From Desulforhopalus singaporensis (GTDB lineage Bacteria > Desulfobacterota > Desulfobulbia > Desulfobulbales > Desulfocapsaceae), in assembly GCF_900104445.1 (NCBI RefSeq), contig NZ_FNJI01000008.1:62001-126000 (forward strand): 64,000 nucleotides of DNA, given 5' to 3'. Numbering within the stretch: position 1 is the stretch's first letter; every line of letters begins with the position of its first letter. A model generated the notes under the pieces. That model had not been told where the DNA came from. It saw only the letters and a list, made by a program, of their open reading frames with translations, and ran no database searches. Of the stretch, positions 16,068-24,183 are shown piece by piece. Position numbers and translations under genes: made by a program.

Positions 16068-16922
16068 TCAAGTTGTACTGTTCCAGATTTTCAGCGCCTG
16101 CTTGTAGATCTCAGAGCGTGATAATCCCAGATCAGATGAAAGCTTTTTACTTACGTCCTTAAGGCTCAGGTCGCTGTTGTCCCGATACCAGACAAGCAAT
16201 TCGTCGAGATTCTCTCCTGCTGCCTCCTCAACGGTCTCGGGATAAATGATAATTACAAATTCACCTTTTTGCGGCGCTTCACACAGTTGGACCAGTTCAG
16301 ACAGTGATCCCTGCTGCAGATCCTCAAATGTTTTTGTCAGCTCCCTGGCCCAGAACCCCTGGCGGTCGCCCAGTATAGCCAGGGCGTCGGTAAGCATTTC
16401 TCCCACTCTCCTCGGCGATTCGTACAGCACCACCGGGTAGGAGCAATTTTTGATTTTTTGCAGGAATTTTTTCCGTTGTCCTTGCTTGGAAGGAGCAAAG
16501 CCGAGAAAAAGAAATCCGTCATCGGTCATGCCGGCAGCGGACAGAGCGGTGGTCGCGGCACATGCCCCGGGCAGTGGAACGATTTTTATCCCGGCCTGGC
16601 GGGCGTGCTGCACCAGGATCGCGCCGGGATCTGAAATGGCGGGGGTTCCTGCGTCGCTCACCAGGGCGATATCCTTGCCCTGGTGCAGCAACTTCACGAT
16701 AGACACGCTTTTTTCCCGCTCTTTTTCCCGGTAGTAACTGATAACGGAGGTGGAAATCCCGAAGTGGCTGAGTAATTTCCTGGTGTGGCGGGTGTCTTCT
16801 GCGCAGACATGGGATACTTCTCTTAGAATGCGAATTGCCCTGGCCGTTATGTCTTCGAGATTGCCTATGGGGGTTGGAACTATATAAAGCGTTCCCGAAC
16901 TTCCTGATTTTATGGTCTGCAT
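16068..16922 (-). CDS. rsmI: 16S rRNA (cytidine1402-2'-O)-methyltransferase RsmI
   Basis: SAM-dependent methylation of C1402 in 16S rRNA. The tetrapyrrole-methylase fold is plain: TLYIVPTPIGNLEDIT, CAEDTRHTRKLL, LVSDAGTPAISDPG, VPLPGACAATTAL and YESPRRVGEML. An open frame extends to 17009, but the ATG at 16922 has AGGTGG upstream and gives 284 residues, close to the family norm. It is followed closely by the 536-residue unknown gene. It is divergent from the arsR gene. Confidence 0.95.
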   Translation of the reverse strand: MQTIKSGSSGTLYIVPTPIGNLEDITARAIRILREVSHVCAEDTRHTRKLLSHFGISTSVISYYREKEREKSVSIVKLLHQGKDIALVSDAGTPAISDPGAILVQHARQAGIKIVPLPGACAATTALSAAGMTDDGFLFLGFAPSKQGQRKKFLQKIKNCSYPVVLYESPRRVGEMLTDALAILGDRQGFWARELTKTFEDLQQGSLSELVQLCEAPQKGEFVIIIYPETVEEAAGENLDELLVWYRDNSDLSLKDVSKKLSSDLGLSRSEIYKQALKIWNSTT

Positions 16923-17002
16923 AGCTGTCCACCTGTTGGTTGCTGCTTGTTGTATGGTGCTGCCATTATTGTCAATTACCATAAAAAATGCATCCTGTTT
17001 TC

Positions 17003-17043
17003 TTGACACAAAGAGAAGATGTTATATGAATATGTGTACATAT
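17003..17043 (+). promoter_or_regulatory. arsR promoter and metal-repressor operator
   Basis: TTGACA (17003-17008) is followed after 16-17 bp by a TATGAA/ATGAAT -10-like element. The inverted repeat ATATGT-GT-ACATAT (17030-17043) overlaps the downstream edge of the promoter. It lies about 20 bp before the ArsR start codon. AT-rich dyads of this kind are typical SmtB/ArsR operators, so autoregulation is likely. Confidence 0.65.
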
Positions 17044-17062
17044 ATTAAAAACAGGAGGAAGG

Positions 17063-17419
17063 ATGGACGCTGACAGGTGCGGAGCGCGCATAGTTCACGG
17101 TGACAAGGTGGCAAGGGCCAAGGCGAACGATCTGATGGTGGATTTTGTTGAAAAATCGACACTGCTCTTCAAGGCGGTATCCGATCCGGGCCGCTTGCGG
17201 ATACTCCACGCTCTGCTTGATGCTGAGATGTGTGTCTGTGATCTTGCAGCTTTCCTCGATGCAACCGAGTCGTCGGTGAGTCATCAGCTTCGTCTGCTGC
17301 GAAGCATGGGGCTGGTGAAAAACAGGAGGGACGGGACTGTTCTGTATTATCGGGCGGTGCCTGTAAAAGCTCTCAAGGGACTGTTCGATGCGGCTGGACG
17401 GTTTCAGGCGGAGCCTTGA
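17063..17419 (+). CDS. ArsR/SmtB family metalloregulator
   Basis: Dimeric winged-helix repressor, 118 residues. LFKAVSDPGRLRILHAL begins the fold, EMCVCDLAAFL carries the CxC thiol pair used by ArsR-type sensors for As(III)/Sb(III) and related soft metals, and SSVSHQLRLLRSMGLVKNRRDG is the recognition helix plus wing. It is the first gene of a two-gene unit with the permease that follows 35 bp later, and an AT-rich dyad overlaps its promoter. Inference: it represses both genes until a soft metal or metalloid binds. Confidence 0.93.
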   Translation: MDADRCGARIVHGDKVARAKANDLMVDFVEKSTLLFKAVSDPGRLRILHALLDAEMCVCDLAAFLDATESSVSHQLRLLRSMGLVKNRRDGTVLYYRAVPVKALKGLFDAAGRFQAEP

Positions 17420-17454
17420 TGACAAATGAAGTAGGAAGTTGAGGGTAGCAGGAA

Positions 17455-18633
17455 ATGGATATTGTCTTACGTCTGATAAGTGAAATCTGGGAAATACTAT
17501 TGGATTCCTCCCTGTTTATGCTGGGAGGGATCGGTGTTGCAGGGATGTTGAAGATCATGCTCGATCCGGACACCATTTTAAACCATCTGGGGAAGGGGAG
17601 GTACATGTCGGTGGTCAAGGCTGCTTTTTTCGGCGTACCTCTGCCGTTGTGATCTTGTGGTGTGCTGCCGGCGGCAGCATCACTCAGGAAGCAGGGAGCG
17701 AACAAGGGCGCGACTTCGGCGTTTCTTGTCTCAACACCGGAATCAGGAGTTGATTCCATAGCCATAACCTACGCACTGCTCGATCCGATGATGACGGTGA
17801 TACGGCCTGTTGCGGCTTTTGTGACGGCAATGACGGCAGGGCTCGCAGAGAATCTGCTGTTCTGGGAGAAAAAAGAGGTTCAGCCGGTTGTCGACAGAAG
17901 CTGTAAAATTGACAATTGCTGCGACGGGATTGATTGCCCCGATGAACTCCACCGCAGACATCACAGTCTGTGGGAAAAGATACGGGCCGGGATGCGATAT
18001 GGCTACCGGGAAGTGTGGGGTGATATCGCCGTCTGGTTTTTTGCCGGAGTAGGGTTGGCAGGCCTTATCACCACGTTTATACCGCAGGAGCTGCTGGAGA
18101 CCTTTCTCGGCGGCGGCTTCGGTTCCATGGTTATCATGCTGGCAGCCGGAATTCCGCTCTATATCTGTGCCACGGCTTCCACCCCGATTGCCGCGGCGCT
18201 GATTTTAAAAGGGGTAAGTCCCGGTGCCGCCCTGGTTTTTCTGCTGGTCGGACCGGCAACGAACCTGACCTCTCTTTCCGTTCTTGTCAAGATTCTCGGC
18301 AAAAGAAGCACCGCCCTGTATCTGACGGTTATCGCTCTTTGCGCGGTTTTTTTCGGGTTGGTGGTCGACTATTTATATGTGCTGGCGGGAATATCCCCCC
18401 AGGCGATACTGGGGGAAGCCTCTGATCTCTTTCCGCCGGTGATGAAATACGCGGCTGTCGTGATCCTGCTGCTGCTGTCCATCCGCCCGGTCACCTCTTT
18501 TTGCAAAAAGCTGTTTGGCAAAAAGCAGGCACAGACCGTTTTTGTCAGTGATTTTCCACAGATGCCTTCTGCTGGATCATCCAAGTGTGAGCTAAAGAGC
18601 GAAGAAGAAAAGAAAAAATGCGATTGCAGCTGA
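17455..18633 (+). CDS. Predicted selenocysteine-containing COG0701/SO_0444-type permease
   Basis: Membrane permease of 392 residues if the in-frame TGA at 17650-17652 is read as Sec66. The reading frame continues unbroken on both sides: before it FFGVPLPL, after it SCGVLPAAASLRKQGANKG. Cysteine homologues of this family read PLPLCSCGVIP here, so U replaces exactly the first Cys of the CxC motif. Many hydrophobic segments follow, with repeated GIPLYICATASTPIAAAL later in the protein. A cytoplasmic loop (about residues 140-160) has a SCKIDNCCDGIDC cluster, and the tail ends KKCDCS; both look metal-binding. The family includes Cu/Zn exporters and ArsP-type organoarsenical exporters. The ArsR neighbour suggests efflux of a soft metal or metalloid. 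The alternative is a nonsense mutation, but TGA at a conserved Cys plus a SECIS-like hairpin makes Sec more likely. Confidence 0.82.
17650..17683 (+). promoter_or_regulatory. Candidate bacterial SECIS element with Sec UGA codon
   Basis: UGA is at 17650-17652. Downstream GTG-TGCTGCC (17660-17669) pairs with GGCAGCA-(T bulge)-CAC (17673-17683), leaving the apical loop GGC at 17670-17672. The loop starts 17 nt after the UGA and has G at its first two positions. This fits the known bacterial SECIS pattern (loop G within about 16-37 nt of the UGA, small loop, firm upper stem). Confidence 0.7.
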
Positions 18634-18670
18634 CAGGTGACAATCAAAACATCAACGCAAAGAGCCCTCT

Positions 18671-18695
18671 GGTCCCTGGTTTACGACCAGGGGCC
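18671..18695. terminator. Hairpin at the convergent permease / hydrolase ends
   Basis: GGTCCCTGGT (18671-18680) and ACCAGGGGCC (18686-18695) form a 10-bp stem with one G-T pair and a 5-nt loop. It lies between the permease stop and the hydrolase stop, overlapping the end of the hydrolase coding region. There is no strong T run, so termination is only possible. Confidence 0.35.
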
Positions 18696-19493
18696 ACTTT
18701 CGGGGTTTGCCAAAAACGGGATAACCGCCTTGAGAAACTCCTCCGGACGTTCGCTATGCAACCAATGGCCGGCGCCATCGATTCCCGTCACCCTTGAACG
18801 CTTGAAGAAGCGGTGGCGATCGGCGTCGTGTTTGGCCTGATAGTAGTCGGAGTCGTTGCCCTTGACAAAGAGCGTTGCAACCGGAGTCGGACCAAAAGAT
18901 TGCATCCTTTCAAGTCCAGTGAAAAGATGGGGCAGATCGTCGAGCAGCACCTTGAGGTTGCATTTCAGGCGGTAGGGGCCGCCCGAAGGCGGACTGACGA
19001 TATTTTTTGCCAGAAACATGGCCAGTCGGCGGTCACCAAGCTTTTGCTGCAGCTGTGTTATAATCTGCCCCCTGCCGACAGTGGTTGCAAGGGGGATTGA
19101 TTGCAGCGACTTGATAATATTGAGATGGAAGATATAGCCACCAGCCGGGTAGGCGGATGGAGCGATGTCGACAATCACCAGGCTCTTGAGCAGTCCGGGA
19201 TGTGCAAGAGCAAAATGCATTGCCGCCTTTCCCCCCATTGAATGGCCTGCAAGGTGGACTCCGGCAAGGTCATGATCGTTGAAATATTCCAGCATGTCCG
19301 AGCACATATCAGGGTAGGTGTGGCTGTCTGCATGGGGCGAATCACCGTGATTTCGCATATCGGGAAGGTGGACGCAATATCCACTCTCACCGAGTTTTCT
19401 GGCTATGGGGAGCCAGTTGTCGGACATGCCGTAGAGACCGTGGATAATGACGACAGGAGCACCTTCGCCGACTATTTGTGAGGCCAGTTTCAT
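18681..19493 (-). CDS. Alpha/beta-fold hydrolase (YbfF-like esterase)
   Basis: Cytosolic 270-residue serine hydrolase. It has the oxyanion HGLYGMSDNW motif near 19, the MRNHGDSPH loop, the nucleophile elbow LAGHSMGGKAAM (Ser about 94) and the catalytic His in IDGAGHWLHSERPEEF. The set of motifs is that of the YbfF esterase group, which acts on short acyl esters; the natural substrate is unknown. It stands alone, divergent from the TRIC-family gene. Confidence 0.88.
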   Translation of the reverse strand: MKLASQIVGEGAPVVIIHGLYGMSDNWLPIARKLGESGYCVHLPDMRNHGDSPHADSHTYPDMCSDMLEYFNDHDLAGVHLAGHSMGGKAAMHFALAHPGLLKSLVIVDIAPSAYPAGGYIFHLNIIKSLQSIPLATTVGRGQIITQLQQKLGDRRLAMFLAKNIVSPPSGGPYRLKCNLKVLLDDLPHLFTGLERMQSFGPTPVATLFVKGNDSDYYQAKHDADRHRFFKRSRVTGIDGAGHWLHSERPEEFLKAVIPFLANPESGPWS

Positions 19494-19712
19494 TGTATGT
19501 TCCGGCAGCGGATGGAGACATCTGTTTTGTTGCGAATGTGGTGCTCAGGCTAATGATTATTTGGTTGGTTTTCAAGAGCGTTACGTTTTTTTTAACGAAT
19601 ATGCAGATTTTCCTTGGGAAAAAATAAAAAAAGATTATAACCCACCACCTTAAAAAAAAGATACCAAACGATGAGTTTCAGTTAACAAAAATAGTAATGA
19701 AAGGCGTTGGTT

Positions 19713-20324
19713 ATGATTTATTATCTGGCTATGCTGGGGGTGGCGGCTTTTGCCGTTACCGGTGTTATCGCCGGCGGCAGAAAAGATATGGATATTTTGT
19801 CAGTGGTGCTGCTGGGGGTGGTGACCGCAGTTGGCGGCGGCACGTTGAGGGACATTATCCTCGATACTAACCCGATTTTCTGGGTCGGTGACATGTCTTA
19901 TCTGTGGGTCGCGGTCGCTGCTGCAGTTATCTCTTTTTTTACCAATCGCCATATTGTCAGTCTCTACACCCTGTTTCTCTATTTCGATGCTTTCGGCCTG
20001 GCCCTCTTTTCCGTTCTTGCCACGGAGACTACGCTGAAATTGGGATTTGACAGTGTTACGGCTGTATTGATGGGGGTGACAACCGGGGTGACGGGAGGGA
20101 TGATCAGGGACGTCTTGTCGGCCAGGGTTCCGGTGATCCTGGGAAAAGAGTTTTACGCAACTCCGGCCATGTTCGGCGCAGTGGTGTTTATCCTGCTGAT
20201 AAAATATTTTCCGGATCACGAGTATAACCGGATTTACGGTATGGGGATCATATTCATCCTTCGCATCCTGGCGATCCGTTGCGGTCTGTATTATCCCCAC
20301 TGGCTGACCTATAAAGGCAGTTGA
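19713..20324 (+). CDS. TRIC/UPF0126 family membrane protein (YicG/YadS type)
   Basis: About 203 residues with roughly seven hydrophobic segments and the two internal repeats of the family, each ending in a Gly-rich turn: GGGTLRDIILDTNPIFW and GGMIRDVLSARVPVIL. Homologues include bacterial TRIC-type cation channels and, in some species, glycine-related transporters. ATG at 19713 follows AAAGG. A strong bidirectional terminator stands behind it. Confidence 0.9.
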   Translation: MIYYLAMLGVAAFAVTGVIAGGRKDMDILSVVLLGVVTAVGGGTLRDIILDTNPIFWVGDMSYLWVAVAAAVISFFTNRHIVSLYTLFLYFDAFGLALFSVLATETTLKLGFDSVTAVLMGVTTGVTGGMIRDVLSARVPVILGKEFYATPAMFGAVVFILLIKYFPDHEYNRIYGMGIIFILRILAIRCGLYYPHWLTYKGS

Positions 20325-20349
20325 GCAGCACCTGCCTGCTAGATACATG

Positions 20350-20407
20350 AAAAAAACGGGAAGTCCCTTGTGGAAGCGGTACCACAAGGGACTTCCCGTT
20401 TTTTTTG
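20350..20407. terminator. Strong bidirectional terminator
   Basis: A perfect 18-bp stem, with arms at 20356-20373 and 20382-20399 (beginning ACGGGAAGTCCC), encloses an 8-nt loop. It is flanked by an A run on the left and T8 on the right, so it works on both strands. It separates the TRIC gene from the end of the cobalamin operon. Confidence 0.92.
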
Positions 20408-20451
20408 TCCGCCACTTCGCAAGGAATGTGAAAAGAGCAGCCCTCAACACG

Positions 20452-21222
20452 TTACAGGGAATATTTGTCGCTGTATCCCCTGGGGGTTACCATAAGGTCG
20501 TTCCAGCTGTAGGTCTGGCTGTTGCCGATTATGATCGTTGACTGCATCCCGATCTGCTGTTCAAGCATTTCACCGAGGGTGGTTACGACTATTGTTTCAT
20601 TTTCTCTGGTTGCCGCGGTTACGATGCCTACTACGGTTTCTGGCGAGCGGTGGGCAAGAAATATTTCCTGTGCGCGAACGATCTGGGTGGTTCTTTTTTT
20701 CGATTTGGGGTTGTAGATCGCCGTTACGAAATCGGCGCTGGCTGCAGCGTCGAGACGTTTTTCTATCACCTCCCACGGGGTGAGAAGATCGGAGAGGCTT
20801 ACCGCTGCAAAGTCATGCATCAGCGGTGCACCCAGACGGGCTGCGCAGCTGTTGATCGCAGCAAGTCCAGGAATGATTTCAATGGAACAGTCAGCGTCCA
20901 TCTGCTTGGCCATTTCGTATACCAGGCCGGCCATGGCGTAGATGCCGGGATCTCCGCCGGAAACAAGGGCCACATTTTTCCCACCAATCGTTTTTTCAAG
21001 AGCGGACCTGCAGCGGTCCACCTCTTTCATCATCTCCGAAGAGACGACTTCCTTGTTCTCCAGGAACTCGGGGATAAGATCGAGATATGTCCTGTAGCCG
21101 ATGATGATGTCTGCTTTTTTTAGAACCTCGGTGGCGTGAACGGTCATGTGCTTTACCGAACCGGGTCCGGTTCCTACCACGTAGAGGGTACCTGCGCCAC
21201 TGCCATTGTTATGTTTTTCCAT
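20452..21222 (-). CDS. cobJ: Precorrin-3B C17-methyltransferase (CbiH type)
   Basis: Ring-contracting methyltransferase of corrin synthesis, 256 residues. It has LYVVGTGPGSVKHMTVHA, IIGYRTYLDLIPEF, the SAM-binding VALVSGGDPGIYAMAGLVYE and the IIPGLAAINSCAARLGAPLMHDF motif. It is the last gene of the leftward operon. Its start lies 49 bp inside the end of cbiG, so the two are translationally coupled. A strong terminator follows at 20350-20407. Confidence 0.95.
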   Translation of the reverse strand: MEKHNNGSGAGTLYVVGTGPGSVKHMTVHATEVLKKADIIIGYRTYLDLIPEFLENKEVVSSEMMKEVDRCRSALEKTIGGKNVALVSGGDPGIYAMAGLVYEMAKQMDADCSIEIIPGLAAINSCAARLGAPLMHDFAAVSLSDLLTPWEVIEKRLDAAASADFVTAIYNPKSKKRTTQIVRAQEIFLAHRSPETVVGIVTAATRENETIVVTTLGEMLEQQIGMQSTIIIGNSQTYSWNDLMVTPRGYSDKYSL

Positions 21223-22154
21223 TTTCTTTTCCTAGAAAGTAGGAGATGGCTTTTGGCACTCAGCAGACAGGCCGGCTCGGCGACTCCGATGGCCCCGACC
21301 GCCTTGAGCGCGGCAAAAGATATCTCAAGGTTTTTAAGTGAATTTATTTCGTCGCTGGTAAAAAAATCAATTGTCCACCCGTTGTCGGTGGCAAATTTCA
21401 GCAACCCTTCTTCGTCGTTTTTTTTGTCGATCGACGCCAGGTTGCGTATGGAACCCGGCGCAAGTCCCAGCTCGGAAAAGAGCTCGTCCAGGGCCTGTTT
21501 GAATTCACTGGCAGGAGTGTTGCGGTTACACCCTGTGCCCACCACGAGGTCACGCGGCCTGAAAAAAGGCAGGTCGCTATCGCCGTACACCCTGTTGGAA
21601 ATAGCAAAATCAGCTTCTGAAAGGGTGAGAACCCGTTCAAGTCCTTCGGGTGTGGAGCCGAACTCTTTGTCGCTGTAGAATTTCAGGCTGCCGCTGTTTA
21701 CAAGTTTTGCCGAAAGCGTGGTCAGGATCCGGGGGGCAGGCGGCACCAGGTTGCAGTCCCTTGCCCAGAGGTCGAGCGCTGCCAACTCAAGGGTGTCCGA
21801 TGCCGTTGTGATGACCGGGTTGGCGCCTAGAATTGCGGCAACCCGCCGGGTCAGGTCGTTTGCTCCTCCGAGATGGCCGGAAAGAAGACTGATAACATTT
21901 TTGCCCTTTTCATCAATTACCACCACCCCGGGATCAGTTTTCTTGTGTTCAAGCAGCGGCGCTATGGACCGCACCACTATACCGGCTGCCATAATGCATA
22001 TGAATCCGTCGAACCGGTGCCAGTTGTCCCGGAGCAGGTCGGCCGTTTTCACCTGTTCCCGCTTTTCAAGCAGGGTGGCGCGATCAAGGGCGGCCGCAAG
22101 CTTTCTCCCAAGCGCGAGTCCTCCCCTGGTAATCGCCACAACAGCGATGTTCAT
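21174..22154 (-). CDS. cbiG: Cobalt-precorrin-5A hydrolase
   Basis: Opens the delta-lactone of cobalt-precorrin-5A and releases acetaldehyde, a step found only in the anaerobic pathway. The 326-residue protein has the N-terminal domain (MNIAVVAITRGG), the central LSGHLGGANDLTRRVA motif and a C-terminal domain with LVVGTGCNRNTPASEF. It overlaps cobM by 4 bp upstream and cobJ by 49 bp downstream. Its presence fixes the pathway as cobalt-early. Confidence 0.95.
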   Translation of the reverse strand: MNIAVVAITRGGLALGRKLAAALDRATLLEKREQVKTADLLRDNWHRFDGFICIMAAGIVVRSIAPLLEHKKTDPGVVVIDEKGKNVISLLSGHLGGANDLTRRVAAILGANPVITTASDTLELAALDLWARDCNLVPPAPRILTTLSAKLVNSGSLKFYSDKEFGSTPEGLERVLTLSEADFAISNRVYGDSDLPFFRPRDLVVGTGCNRNTPASEFKQALDELFSELGLAPGSIRNLASIDKKNDEEGLLKFATDNGWTIDFFTSDEINSLKNLEISFAALKAVGAIGVAEPACLLSAKSHLLLSRKRKWKNITMAVAQVPSTW

Positions 22155-22957
22155 GATTGTCCGGAGCCTTGTCGGTACCCGTGGGTGAACTCGCTGTCGT
22201 ACAGTTTCGAGAGTGCCGGCGGAGCACTTTGCGCCAGCACGTCGCCTACGGAAATCATGGCGGTTTTGGTGATGCCCGCCTCCTTTATCAGGGACGCTAT
22301 GTTAGCAAGGGTTCCGCGAATTTGTCTTTCATCGGGCCAGCTCGCTTTTTCCACAACCGCCGCGGGAGTATCTTCAGGGTATCCTCCAGCCACCAGATCC
22401 TGGACCACGTCATCTATCATGCCGACGCTGAGAAAGATCATCATCGTGGCTCGGTGTGAGGCAAGAGATGCCAGGCTTTCTTTTTCCGGAACCGGAGTTC
22501 TCCCGCCTCTTCTGGTAAAGATGACCGTCTGGGAAACTTCCGGCAGGGTCAGCTCGGTCTCAAGTGCAGCAGCCGAAGCGGTAGCCGAGCTCACCCCGGG
22601 AACGACCTTGAATGGGATTCCATGTTCCCTGAAAAGGGCAATCTGTTCGTTGATTGCACCGTAAATTGAGGGGTCACCGGTGTGAAGTCGTACTACATTC
22701 AAGCCTTTTTCCCAGGAACTTTTGATAATCGAGAAGACCTCGTCAAGGTTCAGCCCGGCGGAATTGTGCACCGTGGCCTGAAGAGAAGAGACCAGAGCTT
22801 TTGGCACCAAGCTTCCGGTGTAAATTACCACATCGGCTTCGTCCAGAAGCCGCTTGCCCTTGACCGTTATCAGCTCCGGATCACCCGGACCGGCGCCGAC
22901 AAAATAGACGAGATTTTTCTTGCTGCTCATTTGCGTAGTATCACTTGGGGCGTGCAT
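22151..22957 (-). CDS. cobM: Precorrin-4 C11-methyltransferase (CbiF type)
   Basis: Methylates C11 of cobalt-precorrin-4. The 268-residue product (perhaps shorter if started at the internal MSSKKN) shows VYFVGAGPGDPELITVKG, VIYTGSLVP, VVRLHTGDPSIYGAINEQ and VVPGVSSATASAAAL, all diagnostic of the family. It overlaps cbiET by one base and cbiG by four, so it is tightly coupled in the operon. Confidence 0.95.
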   Translation of the reverse strand: MHAPSDTTQMSSKKNLVYFVGAGPGDPELITVKGKRLLDEADVVIYTGSLVPKALVSSLQATVHNSAGLNLDEVFSIIKSSWEKGLNVVRLHTGDPSIYGAINEQIALFREHGIPFKVVPGVSSATASAAALETELTLPEVSQTVIFTRRGGRTPVPEKESLASLASHRATMMIFLSVGMIDDVVQDLVAGGYPEDTPAAVVEKASWPDERQIRGTLANIASLIKEAGITKTAMISVGDVLAQSAPPALSKLYDSEFTHGYRQGSGQS

Positions 22958-24183
22958 TACCTGGTTCCTGTTATAATGGTTATTGGATTAAATTGCTGCG
23001 TGTTACCTTCGCTGTCTGTCCTGGATACAGCAACCGTTGCCGTGCTGACCCTGAAATTGTTGGCTCGCATCAGGCGCGGCGCACTTTCCACGGTCTTGGC
23101 GATGACGCCGTTGACCACGATTCTTCCCGTCTGCGGCAGAATATCTTTTGCAATTTCGATGAGTTGCTGGAGGCTTCCGCCGCTTCCGCCGACAAAAATC
23201 CGGTCGGGGGACGGCAGTGAAGTGAGCGCGTCCGGAGCCCTGCCCGAAACCGGGACCACGTTAAAGCAGCGGAACTTCCTGATATTGCTCTTGATGTTTT
23301 CTATTTCTGTCCGGTTGTGCTCGACGGCGTATACGGTAAGATCCGGGTTTGCCCGTGCCGCTTCAATGGAGACGGAGCCACTGCCGGCGCCGATATCCCA
23401 CATCACGCCTCTTGTGGGCAGTTGCAGGGTGTGAAGAGTTGCGGCCCGTACTTCGTTTTTGGTTATAAGGCCTCGGCTGTGGGCAATCGTCTCTTCACCG
23501 AGCCCCAGGCTGCAGACAGGAACATCGGTTTGCGGCTGTTGCGGCAGCAGCAGGCAGAATATGTTGAGTGGGGAGAAAGTGGTGTCAACACATTGCTGAA
23601 GCGATCCGGTAAATATATTTTCGGTTGCAAGTCCGATATCCGCAACAACCATGGCGGTTATCCTTGCGCCGTAGTCGGTGTCTTCGATTGTCTGAAAATA
23701 TTCGAGAAGCCTGGCGGCGATTTTGTCGGGACTGTTGGCCCGGTCGGTAAAGATTATGGTTTTTGGGTGGCGCAGTAAAACGGTGGGCAGGTGGCCCGGA
23801 CTCCTGCCGTGGAGACTGACGAATCTTGCGTCGTCCCAGGGTATTTTAAACCTTGAACAGGCCAGCTGGACAGAAGAGAGGGCCGGATAAAATTCCACCT
23901 GCTGTGGAGGAAAGCGGTCGAGCAGTTTTTTGCCGATTCCGTAAAAGAGCGGATCGCCGCTGCACAGGACAGCAACGGTTTCGTGCTCAAGTAATTTTGC
24001 CATGGCACCAAGGGAATCCGCCAGCGGGGTTATCGGTAGAAATTTTTCCGCGGCCACTCCGGCTTCTTCAGCAAGTGTGCCGAATCTCTGCGTTCCGAAG
24101 ACGGTACCGCACCCGCAGATAAGCTCTTTCTGCCTTCGTGAGAGCACGTTCTCGCCAATGCCGATAACAAGGATTTTAAACAT
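22957..24183 (-). CDS. cbiET: Cobalt-precorrin-7 methyltransferase / C15-methyl-decarboxylase fusion (CbiET)
   Basis: A 408-residue two-domain protein. The N half (1-210) is the CbiE-type tetrapyrrole methylase (VAVLCSGDPLFYGIGKKLL). The C half (from about 225, RGLITKNEVRAATLHTL, then MWDIGAGSGSVSIEAA) is a Rossmann CbiT methyltransferase. Together they methylate C5 and C15 and decarboxylate the ring C acetate. The fusion corresponds to CobL in aerobic organisms. It overlaps cbiD by 8 bp. Confidence 0.95.
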   Translation of the reverse strand: MFKILVIGIGENVLSRRQKELICGCGTVFGTQRFGTLAEEAGVAAEKFLPITPLADSLGAMAKLLEHETVAVLCSGDPLFYGIGKKLLDRFPPQQVEFYPALSSVQLACSRFKIPWDDARFVSLHGRSPGHLPTVLLRHPKTIIFTDRANSPDKIAARLLEYFQTIEDTDYGARITAMVVADIGLATENIFTGSLQQCVDTTFSPLNIFCLLLPQQPQTDVPVCSLGLGEETIAHSRGLITKNEVRAATLHTLQLPTRGVMWDIGAGSGSVSIEAARANPDLTVYAVEHNRTEIENIKSNIRKFRCFNVVPVSGRAPDALTSLPSPDRIFVGGSGGSLQQLIEIAKDILPQTGRIVVNGVIAKTVESAPRLMRANNFRVSTATVAVSRTDSEGNTQQFNPITIITGTR

